DNA of 64,000 nucleotides, taken from assembly GCA_017626365.1 (NCBI GenBank), contig JAGAIV010000033.1:62001-126000 (forward strand), written 5' to 3'. Every line of letters starts with the position of its first letter. The first letter of the stretch is position 1. The notes beneath the pieces were generated by a model that saw only the letters and a program-made list of their open reading frames with translations, ran no database searches and was not told where the DNA came from. A program made the position numbers and the translations under genes. This DNA comes from Clostridia bacterium. GTDB lineage: Bacteria > Bacillota > Clostridia > TANB77 > CAG-508. This document shows, one piece after another, positions 1 through 8,547 of the stretch.

Positions 1-1
1 A

Positions 2-595
2 GATGATGCAATTGGTACTGTTATTGAAAAATTAGGACAAAGAAAAGCTGAAATGATTAATATGGAACCTGCAGAAGAAGGACATACCAAAATCGAATTC
101 AAGATTCCTGCCAGAGGATTAATTGGATACAGAACAGAATTCTTAACTGATACCAAAGGAGTAGGAGTTATGAGCCATGTATTTGATTGTTATGAACCTT
201 ACAAAGGTGATGTATTATCAAGAGTTAGAGGAACAATTGTTGCCTTTGAACCTGGTAAAGCTGTAACATATGGTTTATACAATGCACAAGATAAAGGTGA
301 TTTATTTATCGGACCGGGAACAGAAGTATATGAAGGAATGATTGTTGGACTAAATTCAAGAAGTGATGATTTAGCAATCAATGTATGTAAAGAAAAGCAT
401 TTAACTAACACAAGAGCTTCTGGTTCAGATGATGCCCTTCGTTTAGTTCCACCAATTCAATTTTCACTTGAAAAAGCAATTGAATTTATTGAAGACGACG
501 AATTAGTAGAAGTAACACCAAAGAGTATTCGCTTAAGAAAGAAAATCTTAAGTAGTAAAGATAGGGAAATTGCTGCAAGAGCGAACAGAAAATAA
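2..595 (+). CDS. typA: Ribosome-associated GTPase TypA/BipA, C-terminal part
   Basis: This is the last 197 residues of a TypA/BipA translational GTPase; the gene begins before the window. The reading frame is open from base 2. The region seen matches the family's C-terminal part, with the characteristic stretch IPARGLIGYRTEFLTDTKG followed by the segment containing GLYNAQDKGDLFIGPGT. The G domain is not in the window. TypA binds 70S ribosomes and assists ribosome assembly and translation under stress. The gene ends in TAA and is followed by a strong hairpin at 607-638. The in-frame glycines written atc-gga and ccg-gga show that out-of-frame CGG is tolerated here. Confidence 0.95.
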   Translation, partial: DDAIGTVIEKLGQRKAEMINMEPAEEGHTKIEFKIPARGLIGYRTEFLTDTKGVGVMSHVFDCYEPYKGDVLSRVRGTIVAFEPGKAVTYGLYNAQDKGDLFIGPGTEVYEGMIVGLNSRSDDLAINVCKEKHLTNTRASGSDDALRLVPPIQFSLEKAIEFIEDDELVEVTPKSIRLRKKILSSKDREIAARANRK

Positions 596-606
596 AACAT
601 AAAAAT

Positions 607-638
607 GAGCCGTGTGTTAAAAAGTAACATCACGGCTC
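607..638. terminator. Bidirectional hairpin terminator
   Basis: The arms GAGCCGTG (607-614) and CACGGCTC (631-638) are perfectly complementary. The hairpin lies between the convergent typA and the 640-858 gene. Confidence 0.8.
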
Positions 639-639
639 G

Positions 640-858
640 CTACGGATTATAATGGTAAAAAATAACATAGCCTTCGGAAAATTCGACACACATAAAAGGT
701 TTTGAAAAATCCACTTCTTTTCCAAAAGAAAGAACAATATCATCCTGCATAACAAAATGAACATCATTTTTGATTATTTCATAATCCTTTTTACTTATGC
801 TGTGTTTTTCAATTCTTCCATTAGCTAATTTTAATATATCATTTATCCGTTCTAGCAT
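640..858 (-). CDS. Small orphan protein, 72 aa
   Basis: I do not recognise this protein. It starts MLERINDILKLANGRIEK and ends CVEFSEGYVIFYHYNP; it looks soluble, and the ribosome site AAAGGA lies upstream. It stands alone, with its own sigma-A-like promoter (about TTGTAT, 17 bases, TATTAT) and the 607-638 terminator. Codon 4 is an in-frame CGG (CGGA); reading it as a +1 shift would give a stop at once, so triplet reading as Arg is needed. That makes it one of the single-gene orphan units that differ in CGG use from the conserved genes. Confidence 0.6.
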   Translation of the reverse strand: MLERINDILKLANGRIEKHSISKKDYEIIKNDVHFVMQDDIVLSFGKEVDFSKPFMCVEFSEGYVIFYHYNP

Positions 859-935
859 TAAACATCAGTCCTTTCTGAAGTTTTATGTAAAGATAATATC
901 ATATATTTAATATAAATACAATAGGAGAAGATTAA

Positions 936-1523
936 ATGAACAAAATAGAATTAGAAAAAATAAAACAAAAGGCGTTAGAAGAACATATTCCAATTATTAT
1001 GGATGATACTTTAGAAGTAATCGAAGATTTATTAAAAAATAAAAAAGTCACAAAAATTCTTGAAATTGGAACAGCAGTCGGTTATTCTGCTATTTGTTTT
1101 TCAGAATTTTTAGATGAAAATGGAACCATTGATACCATTGAAAGAGATGAAGAAAGAGTAGAAAAAGCAAAAGAAAACATAAAGAGGGCAGAGGTAGAAG
1201 GAAAAATTAATATTCATTTTGGAGATGCAGTTGAGATTTTGCCAACTTTTAAAGAAAAATATGATATGATTTTTATTGATGCAGCAAAAGGAAAATACCC
1301 ATTCTTTTTAAGCCAAGCATTAAGGCTACTTGCAAAAGATGGCATTATTTTAGCAGATAATGTTTTATATAAAGGCTATGTTATGAGTGATTACAACAAA
1401 CACAAACAACGTACTGCTGTAAGAAATCTAAGAGAATATTTAAAAGAAGTAATGGAGAACCCAAATCTAGAAACTGAAATTTTAGAAGTTGGAGATGGAC
1501 TTGCTGTTAGTATAAAAAAATAA
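936..1523 (+). CDS. trmR: SAM-dependent O-methyltransferase, TrmR-like (tRNA wobble 5-hydroxyuridine methyltransferase)
   Basis: A 195-residue class I methyltransferase of the YrrM/TrmR (caffeoyl-CoA O-methyltransferase-like) family. The SAM-binding motif I is visible as ILEIGTAVGYSAICF near residues 42-56, and the metal/substrate segment as FIDAAKGKYPFF near residue 113. In Bacillus, TrmR methylates 5-hydroxyuridine at tRNA position 34 and is encoded with the U32-family TrhP proteins that make the hydroxyl group. A U32 gene lies at 3373-4602 on the same strand, with two minus-strand genes in between, which supports the assignment. The ribosome site is AGGAG, 8 bases before ATG. Confidence 0.85.
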   Translation: MNKIELEKIKQKALEEHIPIIMDDTLEVIEDLLKNKKVTKILEIGTAVGYSAICFSEFLDENGTIDTIERDEERVEKAKENIKRAEVEGKINIHFGDAVEILPTFKEKYDMIFIDAAKGKYPFFLSQALRLLAKDGIILADNVLYKGYVMSDYNKHKQRTAVRNLREYLKEVMENPNLETEILEVGDGLAVSIKK

Positions 1524-1530
1524 AGAAAAG

Positions 1531-1556
1531 CACCCTATAGAAAAAACTATAGGGTG
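1531..1556. terminator. Bidirectional terminator trmR / Rel-domain gene
   Basis: A perfect 10-bp stem (CACCCTATAG with CTATAGGGTG) around a six-A loop, between two convergent genes. Confidence 0.85.
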
Positions 1557-1575
1557 TAAATTAGTTTAAGACGTG

Positions 1576-2442
1576 TTATAGACTGTTGAAAGGGTCGATT
1601 GATTTTGCTAATCCAATTGTGTCATAAATACTTCCATCAGGCATGTATAAAAAACCAGGAATTTGTACTTTAGAATAATCTAAACATATATCTGTTTTAG
1701 ATTTTCTTTCCTTTCTGTAATTAACATGAGCTGCATTTCCTTTTTCAGCAAGAATATCCATAGCAGTGGTTCTTATTTGAACTTCAAAGGTTAATCCATT
1801 AGGTTTTTGAATTACAACATGGAGACTTTGATATCCATTTTCTTTTGGATACATAACATAGTCTTTAATGTTACTTTCAAACCCTGGGATTACTAAATTT
1901 GTTTCAGGAACAACTACTGTAGGATGGTTTGACTGAACAAACTTACTGTTTGTTCTTGCTTCAGCTTCTAAAGGAATACAATGTCGTGTTGTAACAAAAA
2001 AGTCGATGACTTGATTCAAGACTTCATAGCATAATGCTATAGTGCTTATTGAATCTTTGTTTGGTGTTGTCAATATAATGCGGAAACCTAACAAATCTCT
2101 TACCCTATCTAGGGGATATCCATTGCTTAGTGTAGTACGAATCTTATTATTCAACCGCAAAAAGTCTTTTTGCCGATATTTTATAATTAGAGAAATGTTT
2201 TTTTTCTTGCAGAATTTCCTCATATATTCTTTGAAATCAACAAATTCTTTTTCAAGCTCCTTTAAGTTTGCAGAACTTAACATTTTAGCACATTCTTCCA
2301 ACTTGTTAGCATAAAGATAATTATGCATTAAAGACGTTTTCCGAAGGACTTCAATGTATTTTGAACGTATTCCAGATAAAGATTCTGATTCTTCATATAT
2401 AATTTCTGTAATATCTGGAAAAGATAAATCTTTTGATGGCAT
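1576..2442 (-). CDS. Stand-alone Rel/SpoT nucleotidyltransferase-domain protein
   Basis: A 288-residue protein whose middle holds a RelA/SpoT-like (p)ppGpp synthetase fold: basic and YPLDRVRDLLGFRIIL motifs near residues 108-127, then ENGYQSLHVVIQKPNGLTFEVQIRT near 201-225, with the family's conserved Tyr-Gln-Ser-Leu and EVQIRT. It has no HD hydrolase domain and no TGS/ACT regulatory region, so it resembles a small alarmone synthetase. The N-terminal 100 residues are not recognised. It forms a single-gene unit with its own promoter (TATAAT on the minus strand near 2490) and ribosome site GGAGGG. It holds at least three in-frame CGG codons, where a +1 shift would run into stops, unlike the neighbouring conserved genes. 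This suggests foreign origin or a different decoding need. Confidence 0.8.
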   Translation of the reverse strand: MPSKDLSFPDITEIIYEESESLSGIRSKYIEVLRKTSLMHNYLYANKLEECAKMLSSANLKELEKEFVDFKEYMRKFCKKKNISLIIKYRQKDFLRLNNKIRTTLSNGYPLDRVRDLLGFRIILTTPNKDSISTIALCYEVLNQVIDFFVTTRHCIPLEAEARTNSKFVQSNHPTVVVPETNLVIPGFESNIKDYVMYPKENGYQSLHVVIQKPNGLTFEVQIRTTAMDILAEKGNAAHVNYRKERKSKTDICLDYSKVQIPGFLYMPDGSIYDTIGLAKSIDPFNSL

Positions 2443-2511
2443 AAAATAGCCCTCCTTTTCTAATTTAATAAATATTTGGTATGTATGCGATTATATCATA
2501 TATTCACAAAA

Positions 2512-2544
2512 AAGTCCAACAACCACATTTTGATTGCTGGACTT
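2512..2544. terminator. Hairpin between Rel-domain gene promoter and 2548-3093 gene
   Basis: AAGTCCA...TGGACTT arms with T/A tracts on both sides. It terminates the minus-strand gene at 2548 or the reverse direction, and overlaps the -35 region of the Rel-domain gene. Confidence 0.6.
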
Positions 2545-2547
2545 TAG

Positions 2548-3093
2548 TTAAAACATATTTAAATATTTGATACTAGATAAAATCGTGTCTACAACAAGAA
2601 TAATAAATGATAAATTAATTAAAATAAGTTGTACTTTATTAGGTATTTTTTTTAATACTTTTTTTACTATTTTTTCAATAAATGGATGTATAAAATGAAT
2701 AAAAACAAGAGCAATAATTCCCCAAGCAAAGGAGTAAAAAATACTAATTCGTCCATTTAAATTCAAAAAGTCATTTGTGTAATCCCACCAACGTGCTGAA
2801 AATAATGCATCTAAGGCAAAACCTGCTACATATTCAAAAACAGAAAACACAATAGCAGAATACAAAAACAGTTTTAAAGGTTTAGATTTATATTTTTTAA
2901 GGCAACTAATTAGAATAACAGCACCCCATCCATAAATAGGGCAAAGAGGGCCATACAAAAAGCCCCTTTTCACAAAATGCCCTAATGTACCAACTGCATA
3001 TGCTGTTTCTAATAGCCAGCCAATAATAGCATAGATTAAGAAATATAATAAAAGATATTGAATGCTAATTTTTTTCTTTTTTGAGTTTTCCAT
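2548..3093 (-). CDS. PF06541-type multi-pass membrane protein (putative ABC transporter type IV)
   Basis: A 181-residue membrane protein with about five hydrophobic segments. The family signature GFLYGPLCPIYGWGA is seen near residue 47, and ARWWDYTNDFLNLNGRIS further on. This matches the CmpB/putative ABC-transporter type IV family, whose function is not settled. The start at 3093 is chosen because it follows GGGAGGAAAT. A paralogue with the same motifs (YGPFIPVYGIGA, SWDYSNMLLNIGGRTS) lies at 51241-51912. Confidence 0.75.
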   Translation of the reverse strand: MENSKKKKISIQYLLLYFLIYAIIGWLLETAYAVGTLGHFVKRGFLYGPLCPIYGWGAVILISCLKKYKSKPLKLFLYSAIVFSVFEYVAGFALDALFSARWWDYTNDFLNLNGRISIFYSFAWGIIALVFIHFIHPFIEKIVKKVLKKIPNKVQLILINLSFIILVVDTILSSIKYLNMF

Positions 3094-3283
3094 ATTTCCT
3101 CCCAATAACGTATGTATCATATCAAATTTTTTTTAAAAAGTAAACGCTATTTCAAAGAAAAATATTTTTTAAAAGTATAAAAAAGTGGAAGAACCTCTTA
3201 ACAAATTAAAATTAGTAAAGATAAAATGATAATATAAGTAAATATGTACGTTGTAAAATAAATAAAATTTATTTGCGAAAATG

Positions 3284-3320
3284 AAAAGTGGAGAATTGGA
3301 AATTAATTCTTCACTTTTTT
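3284..3320 (+). terminator. Possible attenuator or terminator before the U32 gene
   Basis: A hairpin with arms around AAAAGTGGAGAATT and AATTCTTCACTTTT followed by a T run. It sits on the plus strand 50 bases before the U32 gene, with no plus-strand gene between it and trmR, so it would end a short leader RNA or an unseen small transcript starting in 3120-3280. Confidence 0.5.
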
Positions 3321-3372
3321 TGTATTAAATGATATAATTATTCCATAATAAAAAGAAAAAAGGAAGAAATAT

Positions 3373-4602
3373 ATGAAAAAACCAGAATTATTAGCCCCAG
3401 CAGGGTCATTTCAAAAAGCAAAAATTGCATTTTTATATGGAGCAGATGCTGTTTATGCAGGAACATCTTCTTTATCTTTACGTAGTCGTGCGGAGATGCA
3501 AGATGATGATTTAGCAAATACCATTAATTATGCACATAGTATTGGAAAGAAAGTATATGTTGCAATTAATATTTATGCTTGGGATACAATGTATGAAGAG
3601 ATTCGTAAACAGGCTAGAATGCTAAATGAATTGAAAGCAGATGGAATTATTGTTGCCGATGGAGGAGTTGTTGAAGTTTTAAAAGAAGAAGCTCCGGATG
3701 TTGATATACATATTAGTACGCAAGCTAATGTAGTAAGTGCTCATACGGCTAACTTTTGGCATAAAAATGGTGCTAAGCGTGTTATTTTAGCTAGAGAATT
3801 AAATAAAGAACAAATTAAAGAAATTATTGATAATACACCAATGGGATTAGAAACCGAAATTTTTGTTCATGGTGCGATTTGTTTTGGATATTCTGGTAGA
3901 TGCTTTTTAAGTGACTTTTTAGCTTCCAGAAGTGCTAATTTAGGAGATTGTGCACAAAGCTGTAGATGGGCATATAATGTGTATGCAGAGGAAGTTAATA
4001 ACCCAGGAAATCTAATGCCAGTAGAACACGATGAAAAGGGAACATATATATTCTCATCTAAAGACTTGTGTCTAGTAAAAGAAATTCCTGAGATTGTTAA
4101 AATGGGAGTAGATAGCTTAAAAATTGAGGGAAGATTAAAGACAGAATATTACTTGGCGTCTGTTATTAATACCTATCGAAATGCAATTGATGATTATGTA
4201 AAAGATCCTGAACATTATGATTATACGAAATACTTAAATGAACTAGAAAAGATTAAAACAAGAGGATTAACTACATTTTATTTTAATGATAGAAATAACA
4301 AGGATTTCCAAGAATATGAAGGAAAACAATATAATCCAGATTATGAATTCGGTGGCAAAATTATTTCTTATGATGAAGAAAAAACAATTATGGAAGTAAA
4401 GAACCGTTTAAAAATAGGAGATATATTAGAAATTCTTATTCCGGGTCAATTAGAAGCATACCGTTTTTGTATTGATAAACTATGGGATAGTGAAACAGAC
4501 GAAGAAATTGAATTTGTAAATCCAGGAAAAGCAGGACAAACTGTTAAAATTCATATTCCAATAAAAGTAGAAAAAGACTGGATTTTAAGAAGAAAGAAAT
4601 AG
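3373..4602 (+). CDS. trhP: U32 family peptidase, tRNA hydroxylation protein TrhP-like
   Basis: A 409-residue U32-family protein. The N-terminal hallmark KPELLAPAGSFQKAKIAF and GADAVYAG are present, and the cysteine-bearing core GYSGRCFLSDFLASRS followed by GDCAQSCRW lies near residues 176-206; these cysteines are conserved and are thought to hold an iron-sulfur cluster. Family members of this length (YrrO/TrhP2, RlhA-like) act in tRNA or rRNA hydroxylation rather than proteolysis. Together with trmR (936-1523) it would make 5-methoxyuridine-type wobble bases. It uses ATG after AAAAAGGAAG and ends in TAG. Confidence 0.88.
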   Translation: MKKPELLAPAGSFQKAKIAFLYGADAVYAGTSSLSLRSRAEMQDDDLANTINYAHSIGKKVYVAINIYAWDTMYEEIRKQARMLNELKADGIIVADGGVVEVLKEEAPDVDIHISTQANVVSAHTANFWHKNGAKRVILARELNKEQIKEIIDNTPMGLETEIFVHGAICFGYSGRCFLSDFLASRSANLGDCAQSCRWAYNVYAEEVNNPGNLMPVEHDEKGTYIFSSKDLCLVKEIPEIVKMGVDSLKIEGRLKTEYYLASVINTYRNAIDDYVKDPEHYDYTKYLNELEKIKTRGLTTFYFNDRNNKDFQEYEGKQYNPDYEFGGKIISYDEEKTIMEVKNRLKIGDILEILIPGQLEAYRFCIDKLWDSETDEEIEFVNPGKAGQTVKIHIPIKVEKDWILRRKK

Positions 4603-4613
4603 AATTCATGTAG

Positions 4614-4664
4614 GGGCTTCATCGGTAAGGAATACCCGTAAAAATTACCGAATGACGCCCTTTT
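4614..4664. terminator. Bidirectional terminator U32 gene / popT
   Basis: Long imperfect stem GGGCTTCATCGGTAA with TTACCGAATGACGCCC, followed by TTTTGTTG, between convergent genes. Confidence 0.8.
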
Positions 4665-4674
4665 GTTGTATGTT

Positions 4675-5472
4675 TCAACTATTCTCAAACATTTTTCCAA
4701 CATAAAAACACAATACAAAAATAATGAGTGATATAATACCTGTAAAACTAAATTCAAAACCGGGATATAGTATTAATAAAGAACCTAATACAAATCCTAT
4801 AATCGTATAATAAGTTTGCGAAAAGTAATTTTGCATAAAGTATTGTGCTAATTTTAAAAACAATAATCCACCTACTACTAATCCAATTCCCATTGGAAAT
4901 AGAATTGAAATATCAACAGAAGAAACAGCATTTAAATAAATTTCATAGCTTCCTAAAATCATTAATAAGACGGTATTACTAACCCCAGGAACTACAATTC
5001 CAATCGACATGATAAAACCGCTTAAAATCAAAAATAATGGGTTTTGTGTACTTACAAAATTTCTAGTAGTAAATTGATTTTCTAATACCAATAGAATGAG
5101 AGTAAGTATAAAAGAAACGATGGTATAAAATAAGTAATGCAAACGAAAACCTTTTTTTGAATTTGCTATTTTAAATAAATTAGGAACACATCCTAATATC
5201 AAACCTAAGAATGCAAATTTTGTTTGAATAGGATAAGTAGCAAATATGCTTTTTAGAATATTACCAAACAAAATTATTCCAATACCAATTCCAATAACAA
5301 TAGGAAACAAAAATTTAAAGTTTGTTTTTACATCATTAAAAAATTCTAACACACTATTAATAAGCTTATCATAAATTCCAAAAATAACACACAAAACACC
5401 ACTACTAATTCCCGGTAAAATAGCGCCTGCGCCAATTAGAATACCGATTAATAGGTTATAGAATAATTTCAT
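4675..5472 (-). CDS. popT: DUF368 membrane protein, undecaprenyl-phosphate translocase PopT-like
   Basis: A 265-residue polytopic protein with about eight hydrophobic stretches. The paired DUF368 signatures are visible: GAGAILPGISSGVLCVIFG near residue 15 and IVVPGVSNTVLLMILGSY near residue 160, the inverted-repeat Pro-Gly motifs of this family. PopT proteins are reported to return undecaprenyl phosphate to the inner leaflet, recycling the carrier for wall polymers. It starts at ATG after AGGAGGTT. It lies back to back with the plus-strand glycolipid operon, so the two may share upstream regulation. Confidence 0.85.
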   Translation of the reverse strand: MKLFYNLLIGILIGAGAILPGISSGVLCVIFGIYDKLINSVLEFFNDVKTNFKFLFPIVIGIGIGIILFGNILKSIFATYPIQTKFAFLGLILGCVPNLFKIANSKKGFRLHYLFYTIVSFILTLILLVLENQFTTRNFVSTQNPLFLILSGFIMSIGIVVPGVSNTVLLMILGSYEIYLNAVSSVDISILFPMGIGLVVGGLLFLKLAQYFMQNYFSQTYYTIIGFVLGSLLILYPGFEFSFTGIISLIIFVLCFYVGKMFENS

Positions 5473-5633
5473 AATAAAACCTCCTATAAAGGAAGTATAT
5501 GTAAAAAATAAAATAATAGTCCGCTAATATTTCTTAAGAAATGGTTAAAATTTAAAATATAGTTGACGAAAAAGGAAAAAAGGAAGATAATATTAAAGTA
5601 TTATTAAAATATAATGAAGAATGGATCGATAGA

Positions 5634-6692
5634 ATGGAAAGAACAAAAAAAGTAAAAAAAATGTTACGCAATTTTATAATTTTTTTATTGCTAATTATAT
5701 TAACCTTTTCAATTATATTAAAAGACCAAGATGTTACAGAAATATTTGAAATATTAGGAAGTGTAAGAAAAGAATTTATTTTAATTGCTATACTATGTAT
5801 GTGTTTTTTCATTGTATGTGAAGCTATCAATATAGGAAGAACCTTAAAGGCTTTAAATGAAAAAAGTACATTTTGGAAAAATATAAAATATGCATTAATT
5901 GGATTTTTCTTTAGCTCAATCACACCTGCTGCAAGTGGTGGACAACCAATGCAAATATACTATATGCATAGAGATAACATATCAGTTGCAAATTCGACAT
6001 TAGCACTTTTAATTAATTTGACTTGTGTTCAAATTGTTACGATATCTGGTGCATTATTTAGTTTGTTTTTTAATTATGCCTATTTAGATAGTGCACTGAT
6101 ATGGTTTTTTGTAATAGGAGTATCACTTAATTTAAGTGCATTACTTTTATTACTAATATCCATATTTTCAAAGAGAATGACAAAAGGTATCATTAATATT
6201 ACAATAAAAATATTAACTTTTTTCAGAGTAAAAGATGTTGAAAAGAAAAAAGTAAGATTTGAAAGCGAATTAACAAAATATCAGGATAGTGCAAAATATG
6301 TAAAAAGTCATATGCATCTAATTTTGAAAAACCTAATTACTACTTATATTCAATATATAGCATATTATAGTATTTCTTATTGGGTATACTGTTCTTTTGG
6401 ATTATCAAATTACAATGCATTTGAAATTATAACCATGCAATCTGTATTATATGCAACAGTCTCTGGCATACCATCTCCTGGTGCAGTAGGAGTAAGCGAA
6501 GGAGGATTTATTGCTATATTCAAACGAGTATTTCCTGAGACTATGATTAATGGAGCAATGATACTAAATAGAGGAGTGAATTTTTATTTATTTGTAATTC
6601 TTAGTTCCATAGTTGTTATGATAAATGCAATCAGAGAAAAGAAACAAGGATCGAACGATAGTATTGAAGAGAAAAATGTTGAAAAAAATTAA
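5634..6692 (+). CDS. Lysylphosphatidylglycerol synthase TM / UPF0104 flippase-like membrane protein
   Basis: A 352-residue protein with about eight membrane segments of the PF03706 (YbhN/AglD/MprF-membrane) family. Typical features are SSITPAASGGQPMQIYYM near residue 93 and SGIPSPGAVGVSEGGFIAIF near residue 283, the two Pro-Gly rich family motifs. It lacks the soluble MprF transferase domain. As first gene of a run with two GT8 glycosyltransferases and two PlsC acyltransferases, a role in moving or making an envelope lipid is likely. The start is uncertain: the frame is open further upstream without an ATG and the ribosome site before 5634 is weak. Confidence 0.78.
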   Translation: MERTKKVKKMLRNFIIFLLLIILTFSIILKDQDVTEIFEILGSVRKEFILIAILCMCFFIVCEAINIGRTLKALNEKSTFWKNIKYALIGFFFSSITPAASGGQPMQIYYMHRDNISVANSTLALLINLTCVQIVTISGALFSLFFNYAYLDSALIWFFVIGVSLNLSALLLLLISIFSKRMTKGIINITIKILTFFRVKDVEKKKVRFESELTKYQDSAKYVKSHMHLILKNLITTYIQYIAYYSISYWVYCSFGLSNYNAFEIITMQSVLYATVSGIPSPGAVGVSEGGFIAIFKRVFPETMINGAMILNRGVNFYLFVILSSIVVMINAIREKKQGSNDSIEEKNVEKN

Positions 6693-6760
6693 ATAATACG
6701 ATATAATGCTATATGATTATTTATAAAAAGGATAAATAATCAAAAATAGGGGAAATTAAT

Positions 6761-7606
6761 ATGATTAATATACTTTTATGTGGAAACGAAAAAGTTTTTG
6801 ATGGAGCTCTTACGGAATTATTATCCATCACTAATAGAACAAAAGAAACAATAAATTGCTACATTTTTACAATGGATCTTTCTAGAATAAAACCAGATTA
6901 TGCTTGCATTAGTGATGAACAAATAGAATTTTTAGATAAGATAGTAAAATCAAAAAAATCAGATAATACAGTAACTAAGATAGATGTTACAGATTTGTAT
7001 GAAAAAGAATTTGGAAAATGCAAAAACGAAAGTGCTTATTGCACACCATATACACTGCTGAGATTATTAGCAGACTTAGTTCCAGAAATTCCGGATAAAA
7101 TTCTTTATTTGGATATCGATATGATGGCAAAAGACGATATTTCAAAATTATATAGTATAAATATTTCTGATTATGAGTATGCAGCAGTAAAAGAAAAATA
7201 TGGTTCTATTTTCATATGGCCAGATTATATTAATGCAGGAATGTTGCTACTAAATATGAAAAAAATAAAAGAAACAAAACTTTTAGAAAAAGCACGTAAT
7301 TTAATCAAATCAAAAAAGATGTTATTTGCTGACCAAGATGCTATTTATCGTTCCACAACAAAAAAATTATTGCTTCCTAGAAAATATAATGAACAATCAA
7401 GTTTTAAAAGAAATGATACAGTAATTTGCCATTTTTGTAAAAGACTAATGTGGTTTCCATATCCACATACTGAAAATTACAAACAATGGCATGTTGATGG
7501 AATTCATAAAGAATTGAAATGTTATTGCTTTGATACGGATTTACAAGAATTTACACAATTGAAAGAAAAATACATCAATAAAATAGAAGAAAAAGGGGAA
7601 AATTAA
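6761..7606 (+). CDS. Glycosyltransferase family 8 (first copy)
   Basis: A 281-residue GT8 enzyme. The donor-binding/metal motif DxD is seen in KILYLDIDMMAKDD near residues 113-126, and a second conserved patch is YINAGMLLLNMKKIK near residue 155. Further on is FADQDAIY, the usual DQD of the family. GT8 enzymes transfer galactose or glucose from UDP-sugars with retention. ATG follows GGGGAAATTAAT. It is separated by one base from the next GT8 gene, so the two are translationally coupled. Confidence 0.88.
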   Translation: MINILLCGNEKVFDGALTELLSITNRTKETINCYIFTMDLSRIKPDYACISDEQIEFLDKIVKSKKSDNTVTKIDVTDLYEKEFGKCKNESAYCTPYTLLRLLADLVPEIPDKILYLDIDMMAKDDISKLYSINISDYEYAAVKEKYGSIFIWPDYINAGMLLLNMKKIKETKLLEKARNLIKSKKMLFADQDAIYRSTTKKLLLPRKYNEQSSFKRNDTVICHFCKRLMWFPYPHTENYKQWHVDGIHKELKCYCFDTDLQEFTQLKEKYINKIEEKGEN

Positions 7607-7607
7607 A

Positions 7608-8543
7608 ATGAATCAAAGATTAAAAGAAATACCAATATTTTTTGCAGTAGATGATGCTTATATACCATTTTTAGCAGTAGCTTTACATTCCTTAATTGAA
7701 AATTCGTCTAAAAATTATCAATATTCTATTAAAATATTACATACTTCAATAAGCGATGAAAATAAAAGAAAAATAGATGCTTATCAAAAGGAAAATGTAA
7801 CAATAGAATTTGTTGAATTAAAAGACTCTATCGAGAAAATAAAAGATAGATTGTACACGCGTGATTATTTTACAAAAGCAACCTATTTTAGATTATTTAT
7901 ATCCGACTTATATCCAGAGTATGATAAAGTTTTATATTTAGATAGCGACATTGTGATTTTATCCGATGTTGCAGAATTATATAATATAGATATAGGTGAT
8001 AACTTAATAGCTGCTACATCAGATGGAGCAGTACAAAGTATTGAAGTCTTCCAAGAATATGTAGAAAAAGTAGTAGGCGTTGCAGAATATGGAAATTATT
8101 TTAATGCTGGTGTTCTTCTAATGAATTTAAAAGCATTAAGAGAATTTAAATTTCAAGAAAAATTCTTATATTTATTAGAAACTGTTAAATATTCAGTAGC
8201 ACAGGATCAAGATTATTTAAATCGTTTGTGTAAAGGCAGAGTAAAAATACTTGATAGTGCTTGGGACATTATGCCAGTAGAAGGAGAAAGAAGGAAACGA
8301 GAAGAAATTCATTTAATACATTATAATTTAGTATCAAAGCCATGGCATTTTGAAGATGTTGCATATCAAGAATATTTTTGGGAATATGCAAAAAAGACTG
8401 AATTTTTCGATAAGATTCAAGAAATAAAAAAAGCTTATACTGATGAAGAAAGAGCAATTGATTTAAAAACAGGAGAAAAATTAATAGAGCTTGCACAAAA
8501 AGAAAGCAATTGTGTTGGCGATGATAGAAGATATAGGAGATAA
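7608..8543 (+). CDS. Glycosyltransferase family 8 (second copy)
   Basis: A 311-residue GT8 enzyme with DxD in KVLYLDSDIVILSDV near residue 107, YFNAGVLLMNLKALREF near residue 163 and VAQDQDYLN near residue 197. The opening EIPIFFAVDDAYIPFLAV is the family's N-terminal strand. It differs enough from the first copy that the two probably add successive sugars to one acceptor. Four bases separate its TAA from the ATG of the frameshifted acyltransferase. Confidence 0.9.
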   Translation: MNQRLKEIPIFFAVDDAYIPFLAVALHSLIENSSKNYQYSIKILHTSISDENKRKIDAYQKENVTIEFVELKDSIEKIKDRLYTRDYFTKATYFRLFISDLYPEYDKVLYLDSDIVILSDVAELYNIDIGDNLIAATSDGAVQSIEVFQEYVEKVVGVAEYGNYFNAGVLLMNLKALREFKFQEKFLYLLETVKYSVAQDQDYLNRLCKGRVKILDSAWDIMPVEGERRKREEIHLIHYNLVSKPWHFEDVAYQEYFWEYAKKTEFFDKIQEIKKAYTDEERAIDLKTGEKLIELAQKESNCVGDDRRYRR

Positions 8544-8547
8544 GTAC

